A stretch of 64,000 bases of DNA from Sphaerolaimus hirsutus (GCA_964036195.1 OZ038451.1:20596318-20660317); one strand, 5' to 3'; numbered from the stretch's first letter, positions 1 to 12,084 are shown. A program made the numbers and translations. Notes: a model not told the origin generated them from the sequence alone.

Positions 1-255
1 GGACTTCATTGTATGGGTGCAGTCTGTAAACTCATGTAATTCAGGAATATAACTGTCCAACAACAACAAAAAAATGTGTATCCACTGCATACACATCATG
101 TATCTGCTGTCGCTGATGTAGGATAATATTCTTTTGTATTTTTGTATTGTGTCGTTTTCATCCGGAGGGGGAATTATTCGAGGGGGAGTAATTTTTTCCT
201 CACCTCTCCAACACGGGGGGAGATATTCAAGGGGGTGTTATTCGAGGATTTGCGG
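1..255. repeat. Partial TA-type MITE (CCGTATT-like family)
   Basis: Repeated G-run phrases (GGGGGAATTATTCGAG, GGGGGTGTTATTCGAGG) end in GATTTGCGG followed by TA, like the right end of the CCGTATTTCCTCGAA family found throughout the window. The left end lies outside the window. Confidence 0.6.
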
Positions 256-1618
256 TAGTTAGTTAGCTAGTCAAGTTATTTTTATATCACGATGCAACCT
301 GATGTCGGATAGAATGAACATCTAAATCAAAACCCTTGCCACCATTGCACTGCTTAAATCATAAGTCGCGATCCATTAAAGTCATGACTGAGAACCATTA
401 AAGTGTAGCTAATTGTCAGCATACGAAGTGAGCTTTTCCCTACCATACGAGACGACTAGCATTTGAAGTGGTCTCGCCTCATCCTTGATCCAGCACAATA
501 TCTGATAAGCAGAACGTTTTCTACACCGCAAAGTTCCAGTGCAGTGCACTTCCTACGCAATCTGCTATAAATCTGCTTTATAAGATTGGCGGTAAAAACT
601 GGCAGCGTGCGCGGTGAGGAGCGATGAAGTGTCGTGAAGAGACACAGGTCATGAAGTGATAACACTTCACTATCCCACATCTTTCACATCGCTTAACGAA
701 CCGTAGAGAGTATTTCGCTTGATTTATGTATTTTGGCAGAAGTCATCTCTGCTGTGATGATCAGTGAATGATATTTATAGTAGACACTTCAGTCTATTTC
801 ACCCCTAATTTAATCAGTGTGTGAACCGTGTAAGAGTGGCTTCACAGAGGCTACTTCACAGTTCACACACCTGTTTTATCATTGCGATTGTAAGTGTGAA
901 GCATCAATTTTATTTTACACATGCAAAACGTCAAATCAACTTTCATAATTTTTGGATCAAAATCATTAAAGAACAATACCGACTATTTCAAAATATCGAT
1001 CTTTTTATCTGAAACACCACCTCAAATATAAATAAATAACTTAGCGATTCATATCATGATTAAAAATACGTATAATCTAATCGATTTTTGCCGCCTGGCG
1101 CGTGCAAAACTTTCTAACGCCGAGCGCCCATCAATTATTCCCATCCGCGTGTATAAACTTGCGCACTTTTCGTAAGTGTCCGCCTGTCACTTTGTTGTGA
1201 CTGGAGTCGAGATCAAAGGGAAAATGCCGCCGTAAAGTTCGGCGAGATGCGAAACTTTTCGCGGTGAACTTTCGTCGGACTTTGAGAAGAATGTTTCAGG
1301 TGCATTGGATGATTTTCGGGGTTGTTTAGATTCTGTCGATGTTTTCGAGTGTTGATTTTGAGCGTTTTTCATGTTTTTATAGGTGAAAGGTTTTTTTCTT
1401 TTTTTCTTCTTTTGTTGGAAAGTTTTACGCGGGCACCACACGAAAATTTATCAAAATAAAAATGGCGCTACTTGGTACTAAAAATAATTGGTACATGGCG
1501 TTGGTGCCATTTTTCCGTGGCGCCATTGCCGCTTTAGAAGAAGTTGAAGCTTCGAGCCGATATTTTCGCGCTTTGACAATAACGCTACATTCACAAACTT
1601 TTAACAGTTAGATAAATA
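256..1618. other. Non-coding stretch
   Basis: No convincing gene. From about 455 to 880 the phrases GAAGTG and CACTTCAC recur in both orientations, like the short arrays inside the window's MITEs, but I could not fix element ends. Around 1460-1535 a few GGCGCC/GGTGCC words suggest a decayed TAGTGATG-type hAT remnant. Confidence 0.4.
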
Positions 1619-1892
1619 CCGTATTTCCTCGAATTACCCCCCGGGGGTTTATTTTTTTCAGAGTGAAACTTTTGAGAGAAAGACGCGAAAAATGCAACAA
1701 TAACCACCATTTATAAGTTTTTAAAGCCTTATATAAGGATGTAGATGGTATAAACGATGTTCAAACGTAACACAGTAAGTGTTTTGAACGTCTGTTATGC
1801 ATTTCCCGGACCACAAATTCATAGTGCCCATTTTGAGGGGGGTATTTCGAGGGGGGGTATTTCGAGGGGGGGGGTATTTCGAGGAAATACGG
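1619..1892. mobile_element. MITE, CCGTATTTCCTCGAA family
   Basis: The element starts CCGTATTTCCTCG and ends CGAGGAAATACGG, with TA directly outside both ends. Inside are the usual CCCCCCGGGGG junction and GGGGGTATTTCGAGG repeats. About 274 bp and non-coding. The TA duplication points to Tc1/mariner-type mobilisation. Confidence 0.8.
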
Positions 1893-2268
1893 TACAAATA
1901 TTAGAGTGTCGTTGTAGTTGACTTTTAGAAACTTAGGATCATATTGGCCGCCAAATAAAAATTTTCGAAAATCTCACATCAATATTTTCAATATCAAAAT
2001 TTCAAAATATATCCCACAAAAATTCCGTACACAATTCAGGAACAAAGAGGACGCCATCGCGGTGTATGTCGGACTTTTTTGCTCAAAAAATATCAATCAA
2101 ATTCGTAGACGTTTTTTACAACGTTTGGTAGTCGTTTCAAACATTTCGGTAACCTTGACAATAAATCAAGGTAAAAATTGCCGTGCAAGTAAATTTATTA
2201 TCATGAGAGGTTACTTTTTTGCCTCATGAAAACAATGGCAAAAATGGAGCCATACGAGTGTTTTGGTG
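1893..2268. other. Intergenic, nothing recognised
   Basis: No gene, RNA or clear repeat structure was found here apart from the TTTTGGTG duplication at 2261-2268, which belongs to the next element. Confidence 0.4.
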
Positions 2269-3282
2269 GGGAATTGCCAATTCCCCATAACCGCGTATTG
2301 CACATTTGTAATAAACCTCCCATAAGTGCAGCGCTTTGCACAAATTTATTAATTGCACATGGGGACATAAGATTCCCCATGGTGGGCAAAGATTCACCCC
2401 CAAAATGGGTATCAATTTGCCATAACACAAAGTATGCACAGGCTTCATGTGCAATTGTCTGTGTCCATGTGCAATTTGTGCAAATGTGGAGGGTCAAAAT
2501 TCACAGTATTTACAATAATGCAAGTTAATGTCCCACATATTTATGGCCATTGGCACTATCTGTCACTGTTGTATTTGGGGTTGATTGAAAAACTATAAAT
2601 TCCAGTTGGCTGATTTGTTTGCCATTTGGATTTTTTATTGCTTGAGCATAACTGAGTCTCATTTTTATTCAAAATTCTCTGAAGGTAATATAAATAGATG
2701 AGAAGCCATTCCAAATGATAGCCAGTATTAGCCATTGTCACCAAATATACCAAATGTATGGCCCTAGACATACTATTTAGTTGACAACTGAAAATTCCAA
2801 AGCTGATAAATCTTTTTTAAACTAATTGAGTTTACTTCTGTTAGTAAACAAGTGTGTGCAGCACAATACTGTTCACAGATATTAAAAATGATTCATTATG
2901 TTAAACTCAAATGAGTTCAAAACAGATGATCAGATTTGAAAATTTCAGTTGTCAACTAGTGTGTGCATACATACTAATCACATACGGAGAGCAGATTTAC
3001 CAAATTAATTAACTTATTTATGCGCCTATTTGCACAGACACAGTCACCTAAATACTTACTAATCCCTTTCATTTCACTGCTGCATACTTTGCATTATGGG
3101 GAATTTACTGGTGCCATGTGCAATTTGCGCCACTTGACACTCGCCATATATGTGCAATCTTTGTTTGGCCATGTGCAATTGTTGGCGCATATGTGCAATA
3201 TTAGCTTTGTGTAACACAGCGAAAAAATTGTGCAACTAATTCCCATGTGCAATACGCCGTATGGGCAAAACGTATGGTCTCG
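2269..3282. mobile_element. Non-autonomous hAT-like element with TGTGCAAT arrays
   Basis: Flanked by the 8-bp repeat TTTTGGTG (2261-2268 and 3283-3290). Both ends carry CCCATA..GCGTATTGCACA-type inverted sequences, and the interior near the ends repeats CATGTGCAAT. A 389-bp relative lies at 50126-50514 with its own 8-bp duplication TCTCACAA. No transposase is encoded. Assignment to hAT rests on the duplication length. Confidence 0.65.
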
Positions 3283-3749
3283 TTTTGGTGCTTAGAGTTT
3301 TGTTCCTTATTGACTTATATTGATATACATATTTTAGATTGCGGAAAAAGTTCTTATGGAAAAAAGGTTTTTTGAATGTTATAATTCATATATTTTGTCA
3401 TTTTATTTTTGAACTAAACTTATTGGACTGTAGACAACGATATCATTTCAAGACTTCATGTTGAGCTCGCCATTCAATGATAACAGACAAAAGATTCTTT
3501 AGCAGCGATCGTTCAAATCTAAATATCACCTAAAAACAAAAACAAAAATACTTCATACCCAGTAGCAAATCACAATTTCCACAGACAATAACTCCGCAAA
3601 ACACCGTAAACTAACACCGTACACAATTTTCAAGCGCGGCGGCACCTTCAAAGGGCTTCAAAATAGAGATATTTAGATGGGCGGTGCAGCGCAACGCAAT
3701 TGATTGATAACCCATATCCAGCGCGGGGCACTGCCTACGCGTGTTGCTA
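3283..3749. other. Intergenic, nothing recognised
   Basis: AT-rich sequence with no gene or repeat family that I can support. Confidence 0.35.
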
Positions 3750-4123
3750 CTGTAATCCCTCGATTAAAAATCAATCCTTGAATAGTTTCCCTCCCTTGAA
3801 TTCTTCCCCCGTACCACTAGATTGGGACAGATAAATTCCCCTTTTAGTAGCTCCCCCCATTTTGATGGATGTGAAAAACTCCATGAGAACAACTTAACGT
3901 GTAAAAAATACCATCCAAATAACTTTTTGACGGGTATTTCCAGAATTTCTAGTCCGTGTAAATAAATTGCAAGCCCTGGCACAAATAAATCGGCACAAAT
4001 GTGGCTGAAAATTCTGAGCAAAAATAATTCCTTTGATAATTCCCATTTTGAATATGTAGACCGCCTCATCAAAATAGCCCGAGGAAAAACAACTTCTCTG
4101 GGGAACTATTCGAGGATTTATGG
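3750..4123. mobile_element. Diverged CCGTATT-type MITE
   Basis: Begins CTGTAATCCCTCGA and ends TCGAGGATTTATGG, with CTTGAATT..CCCCC phrases inside. The left flank is TA and the right is TG, so the duplication has decayed. About 374 bp and non-coding. Confidence 0.6.
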
Positions 4124-4372
4124 TGTCCATGTACCTAAGCGTGTTATCTACGTATTTATATGCCTTTCAGCTGCTAGTGCTTGTGTATCGAATTGATATT
4201 GCATGCATCTGGCTTTTGATGGGGACTAAATGGTAGTGATGACTTTCGTATACGGCTGGAATGGCGCTGGCGCCATGGTTTCAAAATCAAATTCATGGCG
4301 CTGTTTTTGGCGCCGGGAATTTGAGCAGTTTAAATAGATCAGCGCGTCATTTCATGGTTTTAGTTTTTATTG

Positions 4373-4572
4373 NNNNNNNNNNNNNNNNNNNNNNNNNNNN
4401 NNNNNNNNNNNNNNNNNNNNNNNNNNNNNNNNNNNNNNNNNNNNNNNNNNNNNNNNNNNNNNNNNNNNNNNNNNNNNNNNNNNNNNNNNNNNNNNNNNNN
4501 NNNNNNNNNNNNNNNNNNNNNNNNNNNNNNNNNNNNNNNNNNNNNNNNNNNNNNNNNNNNNNNNNNNNNNNN
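4373..4572. other. Assembly gap (200 N)
   Basis: Exactly 200 unknown bases, a fixed-length placeholder. It lies at the downstream edge of the Harbinger accessory gene and may hide its 3' end and the left end of the transposon. A small GGCGCC cluster lies just left of it (4261-4325). Confidence 0.98.
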
Positions 4573-5527
4573 TCAAATAAAGGAAAAATGACAAACCATT
4601 TTTTTCTCTTTCAATTGCAGCCTCTTCTTGTCTCTGCGCCGCTTCGCCCCAATTCTGTCATTTTCCAACTTTCTCAGCCTTCTTTGCTCCTCCATCGACA
4701 ATTTCTGCTGGCGCGCTCTTTCCTCCTCGCGCGCTTTTTCCTGCTCCTCCAAACGGTCACCGTCAGCCGGGACTTCCGGCTCAGCCGGAGATTCCTGACT
4801 CGCGAACAAATCCTGAAAAGGAACATTGTGTACACTTTTGACACGGTGGAAAGAGAATTCCGCATAGTTGAAACAAATGAAATGTGAGTTTACGAAAAAG
4901 CACAGAAGTTTGCTAAATTAGAGCTGAATTTAGACAAATTTCAAAGAAAGAATAAACTGTGTGTGTAGAAAAAGTTCAGAAACCCGTACAAATATAAGTA
5001 GCAAACCTGCGACAAAACCCTGCCAAACGAATGTGCGAGGTGATCGTCGGGGACAAGCACGCGCTGCGGCTCGGAAATGTCGCGCTGAGAACTCTGCGCG
5101 GCCTGCCCTCTGGTGCGCATGTTTGTGCCTCGGCCGCGCATGGGCGGTCCAGTCGGAACGGTCTGAAGTGGGGCAAACGATTTGTAAACATTGGTTGGCT
5201 TATCTTGGATTGTAAATATCGCGTTGGCTTGTAAACATTCGCAAATTGTAGATAAATTGGCAGATGTCCAAAACACACTTGTACTCAAACAAAAATGATA
5301 ACTAGAAAATGCATGAAAAGAAATGGTAAGATAACCAAAGAAATCGGATGAGTAACCTGTTCTGGGGGCTGGCTCTCAGTTTTCTGCTTTGGCGGCCGTC
5401 CACGTTTGTTTCCATTTTTGCCTTTGCCGCCATCCGAAGTCGTTTCCGCGGTCGCGGAAACGTTTTGCGATCGGCCGCGCGCCATACCGCTCAAAGTTCG
5501 GACCATTTTCGACGCGAAATCAATCAA
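4573..5527 (-). CDS. PIF/Harbinger accessory (DNA-binding-like) protein, three exons, 3' end at gap
   Basis: Divergent from the transposase gene at 5759, with 231 bp between the starts. Exon 1 (5527-5357) encodes a basic start with an AT-hook-like KRGRPPK and ends in PPEQ before a GT donor. Exon 2 ends at 5007 after VLSQ; its acceptor near 5220 is uncertain. Exon 3 starts at 4812 after TTTTCAG with DLFASQ and holds a highly charged helical run (EEQEKAREEERARQQK) likely to be a coiled coil. Reading stops at TGA 4573, beside the gap. In PIF/Harbinger elements a second Myb/SANT-like gene commonly accompanies the transposase and helps its import and DNA binding. I infer that role from position, since I see no clear Myb helix set. 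Confidence 0.6.
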
Positions 5528-5758
5528 ACGGTCTATTTTTCACTTTTCCACAAAATTTTCGCTTTTCATTTCTTATCTGTGAAAGATATGGATTTGTGAC
5601 AAAAAAAAGTGACACGTCGTGATACAATTTTATGTTATTCATGGTTACTTTTTTTAATTACATGTTTCATTTCTGGCTACATGCCAGAAATGTCTGGCAT
5701 ATCGCCAGAAATCTGAAATATCGATTTACAAAAACTGTCCCCAAAAAAACGTTTCAAA

Positions 5759-8249
5759 ATGGCGCACGATGAATCCGTTTTGGGACAAATGCAAAGAATC
5801 AACGAAGCGCTAGAGCGGAATTTGGATGGAACTGCGCCACTAACGCACAATCAGAAGAGACAAATTTTAGCCGCTTTTTTGGCAGTCGGGAACACGTTGT
5901 TTTCGTATGATGTGGACAACGACGACGAAGAACAAGAGCAGGAACAGCAGAATGCCGCGCAAGAACAGGGTGATCAGGGCAGGAAAAAGTACATGACACC
6001 GTATTTACTAGAAAGGGCACGCTCCAGGGGCAATTACTGGCGAGCTGTTATTGCCTGCAAGAACACCGATCCAGCATGGTTTTACAAACTGTGCAGGGTT
6101 CGTTGTTTCACAATTTCTGTTATTTACGTAAAATATACAGACGTATATAACATCACTTACTGTGTTGTGACATTTTCATGTTATTGTTTACAACAACATT
6201 GCAATCGAACAGTAAACTGATATGTATGAATGAACTCAGTTTACCGATAACGTTCACAATGATTACAAATTAATTACAGCTGTGGCCAACTGAATTCGAA
6301 CAGCTGCACGCGATGCTTACAGCTGTCGACCCTGAAACTGGTGAACAGTACCTGAGAACACGAGATGAAAGAAGACACATCGCTGTAGTGACAACAGAAA
6401 TGCGACTGTTTTACTTTCTGTATACATGCGCAAATGGCCGGGAAGTTGAAGATTGTGCCGGCCAGTCACAGGTGATACCATTTTTCAAGCTTTTAGATTG
6501 CTTTATAGTTCATTGTATTTTGGAAAAACATTTACAGATTTCCGGCGCTACGATTAGAACGATTATTGACGAAGTGTCCACCGGAATAGTGAAAGTTTTG
6601 AAGGACCACTTGAAACCTATGGGGAGTGATTTAGGGCAAATGAAAGATTTCGCGCAGCAATACTGGAAACTGTGGCAGATGCCGAACTGTGTGGGGAGTC
6701 TGGATGGCAAACACATCCGTATTCGCAAACCCGCTGGTAAGTACATATCATTTTACGCATTCTACTTTTGCCCTCATGTGTGTTGTTTCCAGTAAACATA
6801 AACATGGTGAGTCGTATGCAACGTCACGGTAAACTAAGCGTCGCATTTGCGACGCTTGCGACGCTTGCGACGCGTGCGTCGCCTTCAATCATAAATAGTC
6901 GCCAGTTTACCAAGGTTGCAAATTTTTTTGTGAAAACGTCGCTTTTCGTCGCATTTTGCGTCGCAAACGTCGCAAAATCGTCGCTTTTGCTTGAGTTTAA
7001 CCGCAACCCCCACCGATTTGAAAGTAACTTCATTTGGGTCATGGGAATGTTGTGCAAATGATTTTTGGATGTACTTGTAGAGAAAAAAATTGCGCTTCTT
7101 CTGACGTACCTGGCTTCTCATAAAAGTGATCCAAAAAAAAGTTATGATTTTTTTTAAAAAAGGGCCAAATTGCGCGACGAAATGGCGACGGTCTGGCGAC
7201 GGTCTGGCGACTGTAGAAAAATGACTAAATTCACAGTGATGGGAAACTGTGCAGTGAGGTGTAAATGTTTACAGTTACAAAAGTAAATGAAAAACGCCTT
7301 GCAGAGGGTGGAACGAGATACTGGTGCTACAAGGGCTTCTCGTCGATTATACTGTTCATCAGCGCCAGCGCAGATTTGAAAATTCAGTACGTGGACATCG
7401 GTATGCCGGGGTCACAAGCAGATGGTGCTGTGCTGATCACGTCTGATTTCGGGCAGGATTTGATGTGAGTTTACATCCTTTTTGACATGTTCCAATGAGG
7501 TGCTATACATTTACACATGATAAAAGTGATACATTCACACAGACATGGCAGAATGCTTATGGCGCCACCGTGCTTGCTGCCCGGTGCAGATGCCAACGAA
7601 CCTGCAAATACCATTCCGAGTTATTTTGTGGGTGATCAAGCGTTCGCGTTGCGCAAGTGGTGTATGGTGCCATATGCGCTGCATGCAGATGACAGCCAGC
7701 GACACTTCAACTATCGGTGTGTTTGAATATTGTGAAAGAAGCGTTGTTTGGTAAAACTGAAATCTAAATTTGACTGCAACTACTGCAGCTTATCCCGAGC
7801 TAGGCGCACTGTCGAATGCGTCTTTGGTATTTTGGCTGGCAGATGGCGCATACTGATGACCTGTATCGCGATGGAACCGCCACGCGTACAAAGACTGGTT
7901 ATGGCCTGTTGCCACCTGCACAATTGGCTGCGTGATATCCGCGGGGAAAGTGCTGCCAACCAATTTGATGAAAATGGCGATGAAAAACCACAAGATGACC
8001 CGAACGACACTGTTGAGCGAAATGTAAGTTTACCTTGCATATTCACTGTTACAATTCAACATCACATAAATTCATTCCCATACACAGCTGCAGTGGCGAC
8101 CAGTGTACGACAACATGGATACGATCGATAACGTGCCAATCCGAAGGGACGTTGACAAAAGAGATGCGCGCCCCATCAGGGATGCAATCAAGGAGTGGAT
8201 GATGACGGACGCCGGTCGTGTTCCGTGGGTGAATCCCGCTGACTGCTGA
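5759..8249 (+). CDS. PIF/Harbinger DDE transposase, intact, seven exons
   Basis: Exons 5759-6097, 6280-6471, 6538-6736, 7305-7464, 7543-7716, 7789-8023 and 8088-8249 join at GT-AG borders with matching phases (0,0,1,2? on both sides read consistently) into 1461 nt, 486 residues plus stop, with no break. The protein shows the DDE_Tnp_4 signature: SLDGKHI (first Asp, exon 3), YVDIGMPGS (second Asp, exon 4), VGDQAFALRKW (exon 5) and TVECVFGILAGRWR (Glu, exon 6). Such transposases cut and paste elements carrying short terminal inverted repeats. The N-terminus (exon 1) has an acidic DDEEQEQEQQ run. A gene this complete, with every splice site in place, suggests recent activity. Host domestication (HARBI1-like) is less likely because of the neighbouring accessory gene and repeat-rich flanks. 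Confidence 0.88.
6815..7225. repeat. GCGACG phrase array in transposase intron 3
   Basis: The 568-bp intron between 6736 and 7305 holds many copies of GCGACG / CGTCGC in both orientations (for example GCGACGCTTGCGACG and GGCGACGGTCTGGCGAC). GTAAACT words recur in this intron and elsewhere in the element. It could be a small nested element or an internal binding array; no ends were resolved. Confidence 0.5.
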
Positions 8250-9105
8250 ATTTGCAACTACGTTGAATATAAAAATCAAACTGAAATATTTCCGTTGCAG
8301 TGGCAGTTAGCATTAAAGTGGCACTGGAATGGTAAACTGATGTAACAAATACAAAAAATTCATTTTCATGCTATCTGCTACAGCTACACTTCATTTTTCG
8401 ATTGCAACCGGTTATAATGGTTGTTATGTAGTACACTGTCGTTGAATGGACAATTTTCATTCACTATTCGATTTTTGGCTGATTTTTTCTTTTTTAATTG
8501 TGATTAAATCATAATTCGCAAAGTCTTTCGTTTCACGCCGCGAAAAATTGTGTGATGTGTGCAGCTAATGTTCCTCTTTCATGTGTGATTTTTTTTTCCG
8601 GATTCGGGCTTTCCGTTCACGTGCTAGTGATTTATTTGCGTTTAATTGAAATAAAATCATAAAAAATCGAAAGTTTATATTTCATGTCCGCTGTGTACAC
8701 CAATCGATAGCGCAAAGAAAACTGATAATTTAGAACGTTTCAATAAACGAAAAAACATAACAGGTGATTTTATAAAAATTTATTTCCACAAAAAAATGAT
8801 AAATTCAATAAAAAATCCAATGTTGCACTTAAAAATATTTTAAAAATTTTGACAACATCTACACAACGTACTGTACACGATGACGCAAAAAAATTGCATA
8901 AACAATGCTCCGTTCTTCCACAATTAAAGAAATTAGAAATTAATGTTTACAGCGTAAATTCACATCACAGGCAAACTTGAAAAAAATAAAGATGGCGGCC
9001 TAAACTCCGCCCACTTTTACTATGCGTGAATTTAGCCGGTAAACTAAAAAATGGAGTTTACCGCCAGTAAACTGAAAACGCCAGTAAACTAGTGTGCGTG
9101 GGGCC
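8250..9105. other. Harbinger 3' flank and probable right terminus
   Basis: Non-coding. From 9036 the word GTAAACT recurs in short order and the stretch ends AGTGTGCGTGGGGCC near 9099. Homology to the right palindrome arm begins immediately after, at 9106, so this end probably marks the transposon terminus. The matching left terminus is not seen and may lie in or beyond the gap. Confidence 0.5.
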
Positions 9106-9397
9106 AATAAGTTATTGTACTGCTTCCAATAGAAACCTGCTCTAATTTACTCATCAGCTTTTTTATATGCCGTTCTATTTGAGGTGCCATTCCATTGTTG
9201 GCTGGCATTAATATTTTTTCATGAACTTTTAGTTGAGTGTTTGTAATTCTACTACACTACCTCAGCATTAGGGTTCCAATGTGAACAGTCTAAATGGACA
9301 ATGAACGATGGGAAGTGGATGTATTTCCACCACATCTTGATTTATAACAGACCAAATAAAATCTCATTTTCATCGAAATATTTATTTTTGCATTCTA

Positions 9398-10828
9398 TTA
9401 CAGAAAAGCTATCCTCTTATTATACTTTCCACAAGTATAGGGCTTCTGCCAATCGGTGCAAAAAGACATTGTGTTATTATTCGCGTCATAAATATCCCCT
9501 GTATGGTCTTCCCATTCAGAAGCAGCTACACCATTTTGATGCCATTTCCACATAGTGTGTTCATTACCAGTAGAGTTTCTGTGCAGTGCCACTCTCACTT
9601 CTTGTGTTGAATTGAAGTTCTGTATGAGTGAGTGGTTTTTTGCTTGTTAATTTAATTGAATTAGTGCATTTATTCACATGGATTTCCTTATTACAACTGA
9701 ATTTGTCTGTTTAGGTTTCAATTTCTTTAGATGTGATATCTGACACGGCAAAAACGGGGTTCGTGAAGCGTGTGCAAGCAGGCTGGATATGCGTGCCGCA
9801 GCCCCTGTGAAGTACGCCACACACTTCACGAGATTTTCAGTGAACTGTCGTCACACACTTCACCTATCACTATTCACCTATCAGTTACCACACACCACCA
9901 GTGGTACCTAAAACTCCACACCTGAAGTAGTGCAAAGACAGCGAGTCTGACAGCTTGACTGTGCACGTTGGCCAGCTGCCAGAAGTGCACAGAGTCGGCC
10001 AGCTGGAAGGAGCCCCAGGCTTCCGTCCAGTTCTTGCCTGCCCCATCCACCGTCCAGCACAAACCAACGTACAGGATTGAGTTCGCCTCGCAGTGGGGGG
10101 AAGATTTCACGGCTGCAATGTTGGAATTTTTCCATTTTCCATTTCCTGGATTTTCCAGAGAGATTAAATTACCTATATTTTCTTTTTGAGCTAATATCTT
10201 TTTGAGGTATTTTCTGAGATATTGAACTAGGTATATTAGAAAACAAAAATATAATATTAATATTTACATTTATTTTTTTTAGTTGTTCACACAGAGATAT
10301 ATTGAAAGTTTGTAAACTGATATAGGTAGGCTGAATTGCTGAACCAATGCTGCTTTCAATGCTAACACTTATGCCATTGTGGCCACACAAGCTAGTTTTC
10401 AATGTTCCTTTTTGAAAACTCTAAAATCAGCATTGAACGATTTGAGTTTTCTAGAATGAGTCATTTTTACTCTCCGTCAACGGGCACCTCATTCTAGAAA
10501 ACTCAAATGCATTCAATGCAGATTTACAAGTTTTCAAAATTTTGGTTGAAAACTAGCTTGTGTGGCCACAATGATGCTGAGTGTGAAGCACCTTCTGCGA
10601 AGAACCATTTTATGGGCTGAATTTCACTATGGCACCATTGGTGCATTTAAGGCTTTGCACCATAGCACCCAGCACAAAAACATCTGCCATTAGATGCTTG
10701 CAACAAAGTAAAAATCGTCTCGACTCACCATTCATGCCATTGACACCACTGCCCACACATGGTGCAGATCTCAGGCTAATCAGTTGTAGCAGTGTGGCAA
10801 GTAGCTTGCATGTTTGAAGCTTTAACAT
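9398..10828 (-). CDS. Secreted C-type-lectin-like protein, left-arm copy
   Basis: Three exons: 10828-10729 (ATG, hydrophobic start MLKLQTCKLLATLLQLISL, likely signal peptide), 10112-9922 and 9619-9398 (TAA). Phases 1 and 0 match, giving 170 residues. The body has GLCWTVDG, NWTEAW, FWQLANVHS and MWKWHQNG, in the order of a divergent C-type lectin-like fold (W..A early, LA.I.S, then a W-rich loop), ending FCTDWQKPYT. NWT and NST are potential N-glycosylation sites. Exon lengths equal those of the right-arm copy, with 16 residue differences. A role in carbohydrate or pattern binding is only inferred, as no calcium-binding EPN/QPD/WND set is obvious. Confidence 0.68.
10379..10571. mobile_element. 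193-bp inverted-repeat element private to the left arm
   Basis: TGGCCACACAAGCTAGTTTT at the left is mirrored by AAAACTAGCTTGTGTGGCCA at the right, with an inner hairpin (GAGTTTTCTAGAATGAG and its complement). The right arm reads straight through the site, so the element inserted after the duplication or was lost from the other arm. It lies in intron 1 of the left lectin gene. Confidence 0.8.
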
Positions 10829-11159
10829 TTTGGGTTTTTTATCAAGTTACTATTAGGTTTAATATTGATGCATTTTAGAGTTGTTTTTATTTTTTTACTT
10901 GATTTTCTGTTTCCTAATCTTGCCACTGTGCAGCTGACGCCACAGCGGGCCTCTATTTTGTTTGAGGGATGTCTGTTTGGTGTCTGTCTGTCTATTTATG
11001 TCTTTGAAGCACATCTTGGGCAGTGATAAGTTGATGTAGCGTATTTCTTCGATTTTTTGACATGTTCACTCACATTAACTTGCTCGATTACTTTGGCCGG
11101 TCTGTAGGACATCTGAAAATTACATTGGCGTGTTCATCAAATACATAGCCATATTCATA

Positions 11160-11663
11160 GCATAGTTGTAAAAAAGCATTTTCGTTTACTTAACAAATAC
11201 GTATACTCTAGTACTGAGTAAATACGTTTACGTTTCCTCACAAAAAAGTACCAGTACTCCTTTTTACGTATACTCTTTGAAAGTACTCGTGTACAGAAAA
11301 CGTATTTGAGATAGTATTTTATATAGTGTCTTAAGTGAAAAACAAAGTGAATAGGTTTCAAATATAGGGAAAACTGTCGAAAATGGGTGGGTATATGAGC
11401 ACATGAATAGGTAGCTAAAAATTTCCGAAGATGAGCAAAAAGTTCTAAAAATCAACGACTTTGAATGACAATATGGGTGAAATTTCTCAAAAATACTTAC
11501 ATTTACGTAATCTGGGTGAAAAAGTACGTTTACTCACGTTTACTCACAAGTAAAACTAAAAAAATTTACTTGACGTTTTCTGTACTCAGGAGGTGAGTAA
11601 AAATAAATATTTTACGTTTACATATACTGGGTACGAGAAAAGTTTGGTACTTTTAACAACTCT
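11160..11663. mobile_element. hAT-type MITE with TACGTTTACTC arrays
   Basis: Flanked by TATTCATA on both sides (11152-11159, 11664-11671). Ends read GCATAGTTGTAAAA and TTTTAACAACTCT, approximate inverted repeats. The interior is filled with variants of TACGTTTACTC. About 504 bp and non-coding; mirrored in the right arm. Confidence 0.75.
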
Positions 11664-11837
11664 TATTCATAGCTGATAACATCCAATGGCGCTTGTTCAA
11701 TACTGTGCAGCGTGAGCGCATAGCATGAACTTTTATGGATTGGTTTGAATTCAGGGGGGGAAGGGGGTGCTTGACTCTGATCGTCAGCATACAGAAAACA
11801 TACATGTTGTACATCGAAATAATTACATATTCAGCAT

Positions 11838-12030
11838 TAGTGCTGTAAAAGCGCCATGGCGCTGGCGCCTGGCGCTAGCGCCAAAGCAAAAAGCGCCACG
11901 GCGCTTTTGGCGCTTGGCGCTTGGCGCTATTTTGCTGTGGCGCCATAGGCGCTTGGCGGTGGGCGGTCGGAAAAGCGCCTTGGCGCTTTTGGCGCTTGGC
12001 GCCAAAGTTCTGGCGCTTTTCACATCACTA
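11838..12030. mobile_element. hAT MITE, TAGTG..GGCGCC family (193 bp)
   Basis: TAGTGCTGTAAAAGCGCC at the left and GGCGCTTTTCACATCACTA at the right are inverted repeats, flanked by the 8-bp duplication TTCAGCAT (11830-11837, 12031-12038). The body is almost entirely GGCGCC/GGCGCTT words. Confidence 0.88.
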
Positions 12031-12084
12031 TTCAGCATAATCAATACGATCTGAATTATACATTGCCATGCTCATTCTCGTTGC

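Noticed and set aside
4601-4900. Plus-strand exon after a strong CTTTCAATTGCAG acceptor-like site
   Set aside because: The minus-strand frame here is phase-matched to the Harbinger accessory gene with a charged helix; the plus frame is its antisense.
8250-9105. A second Harbinger gene or RNA gene downstream of the transposase
   Set aside because: No frame with motifs and no tRNA-like or snRNA-like structure that I can support.
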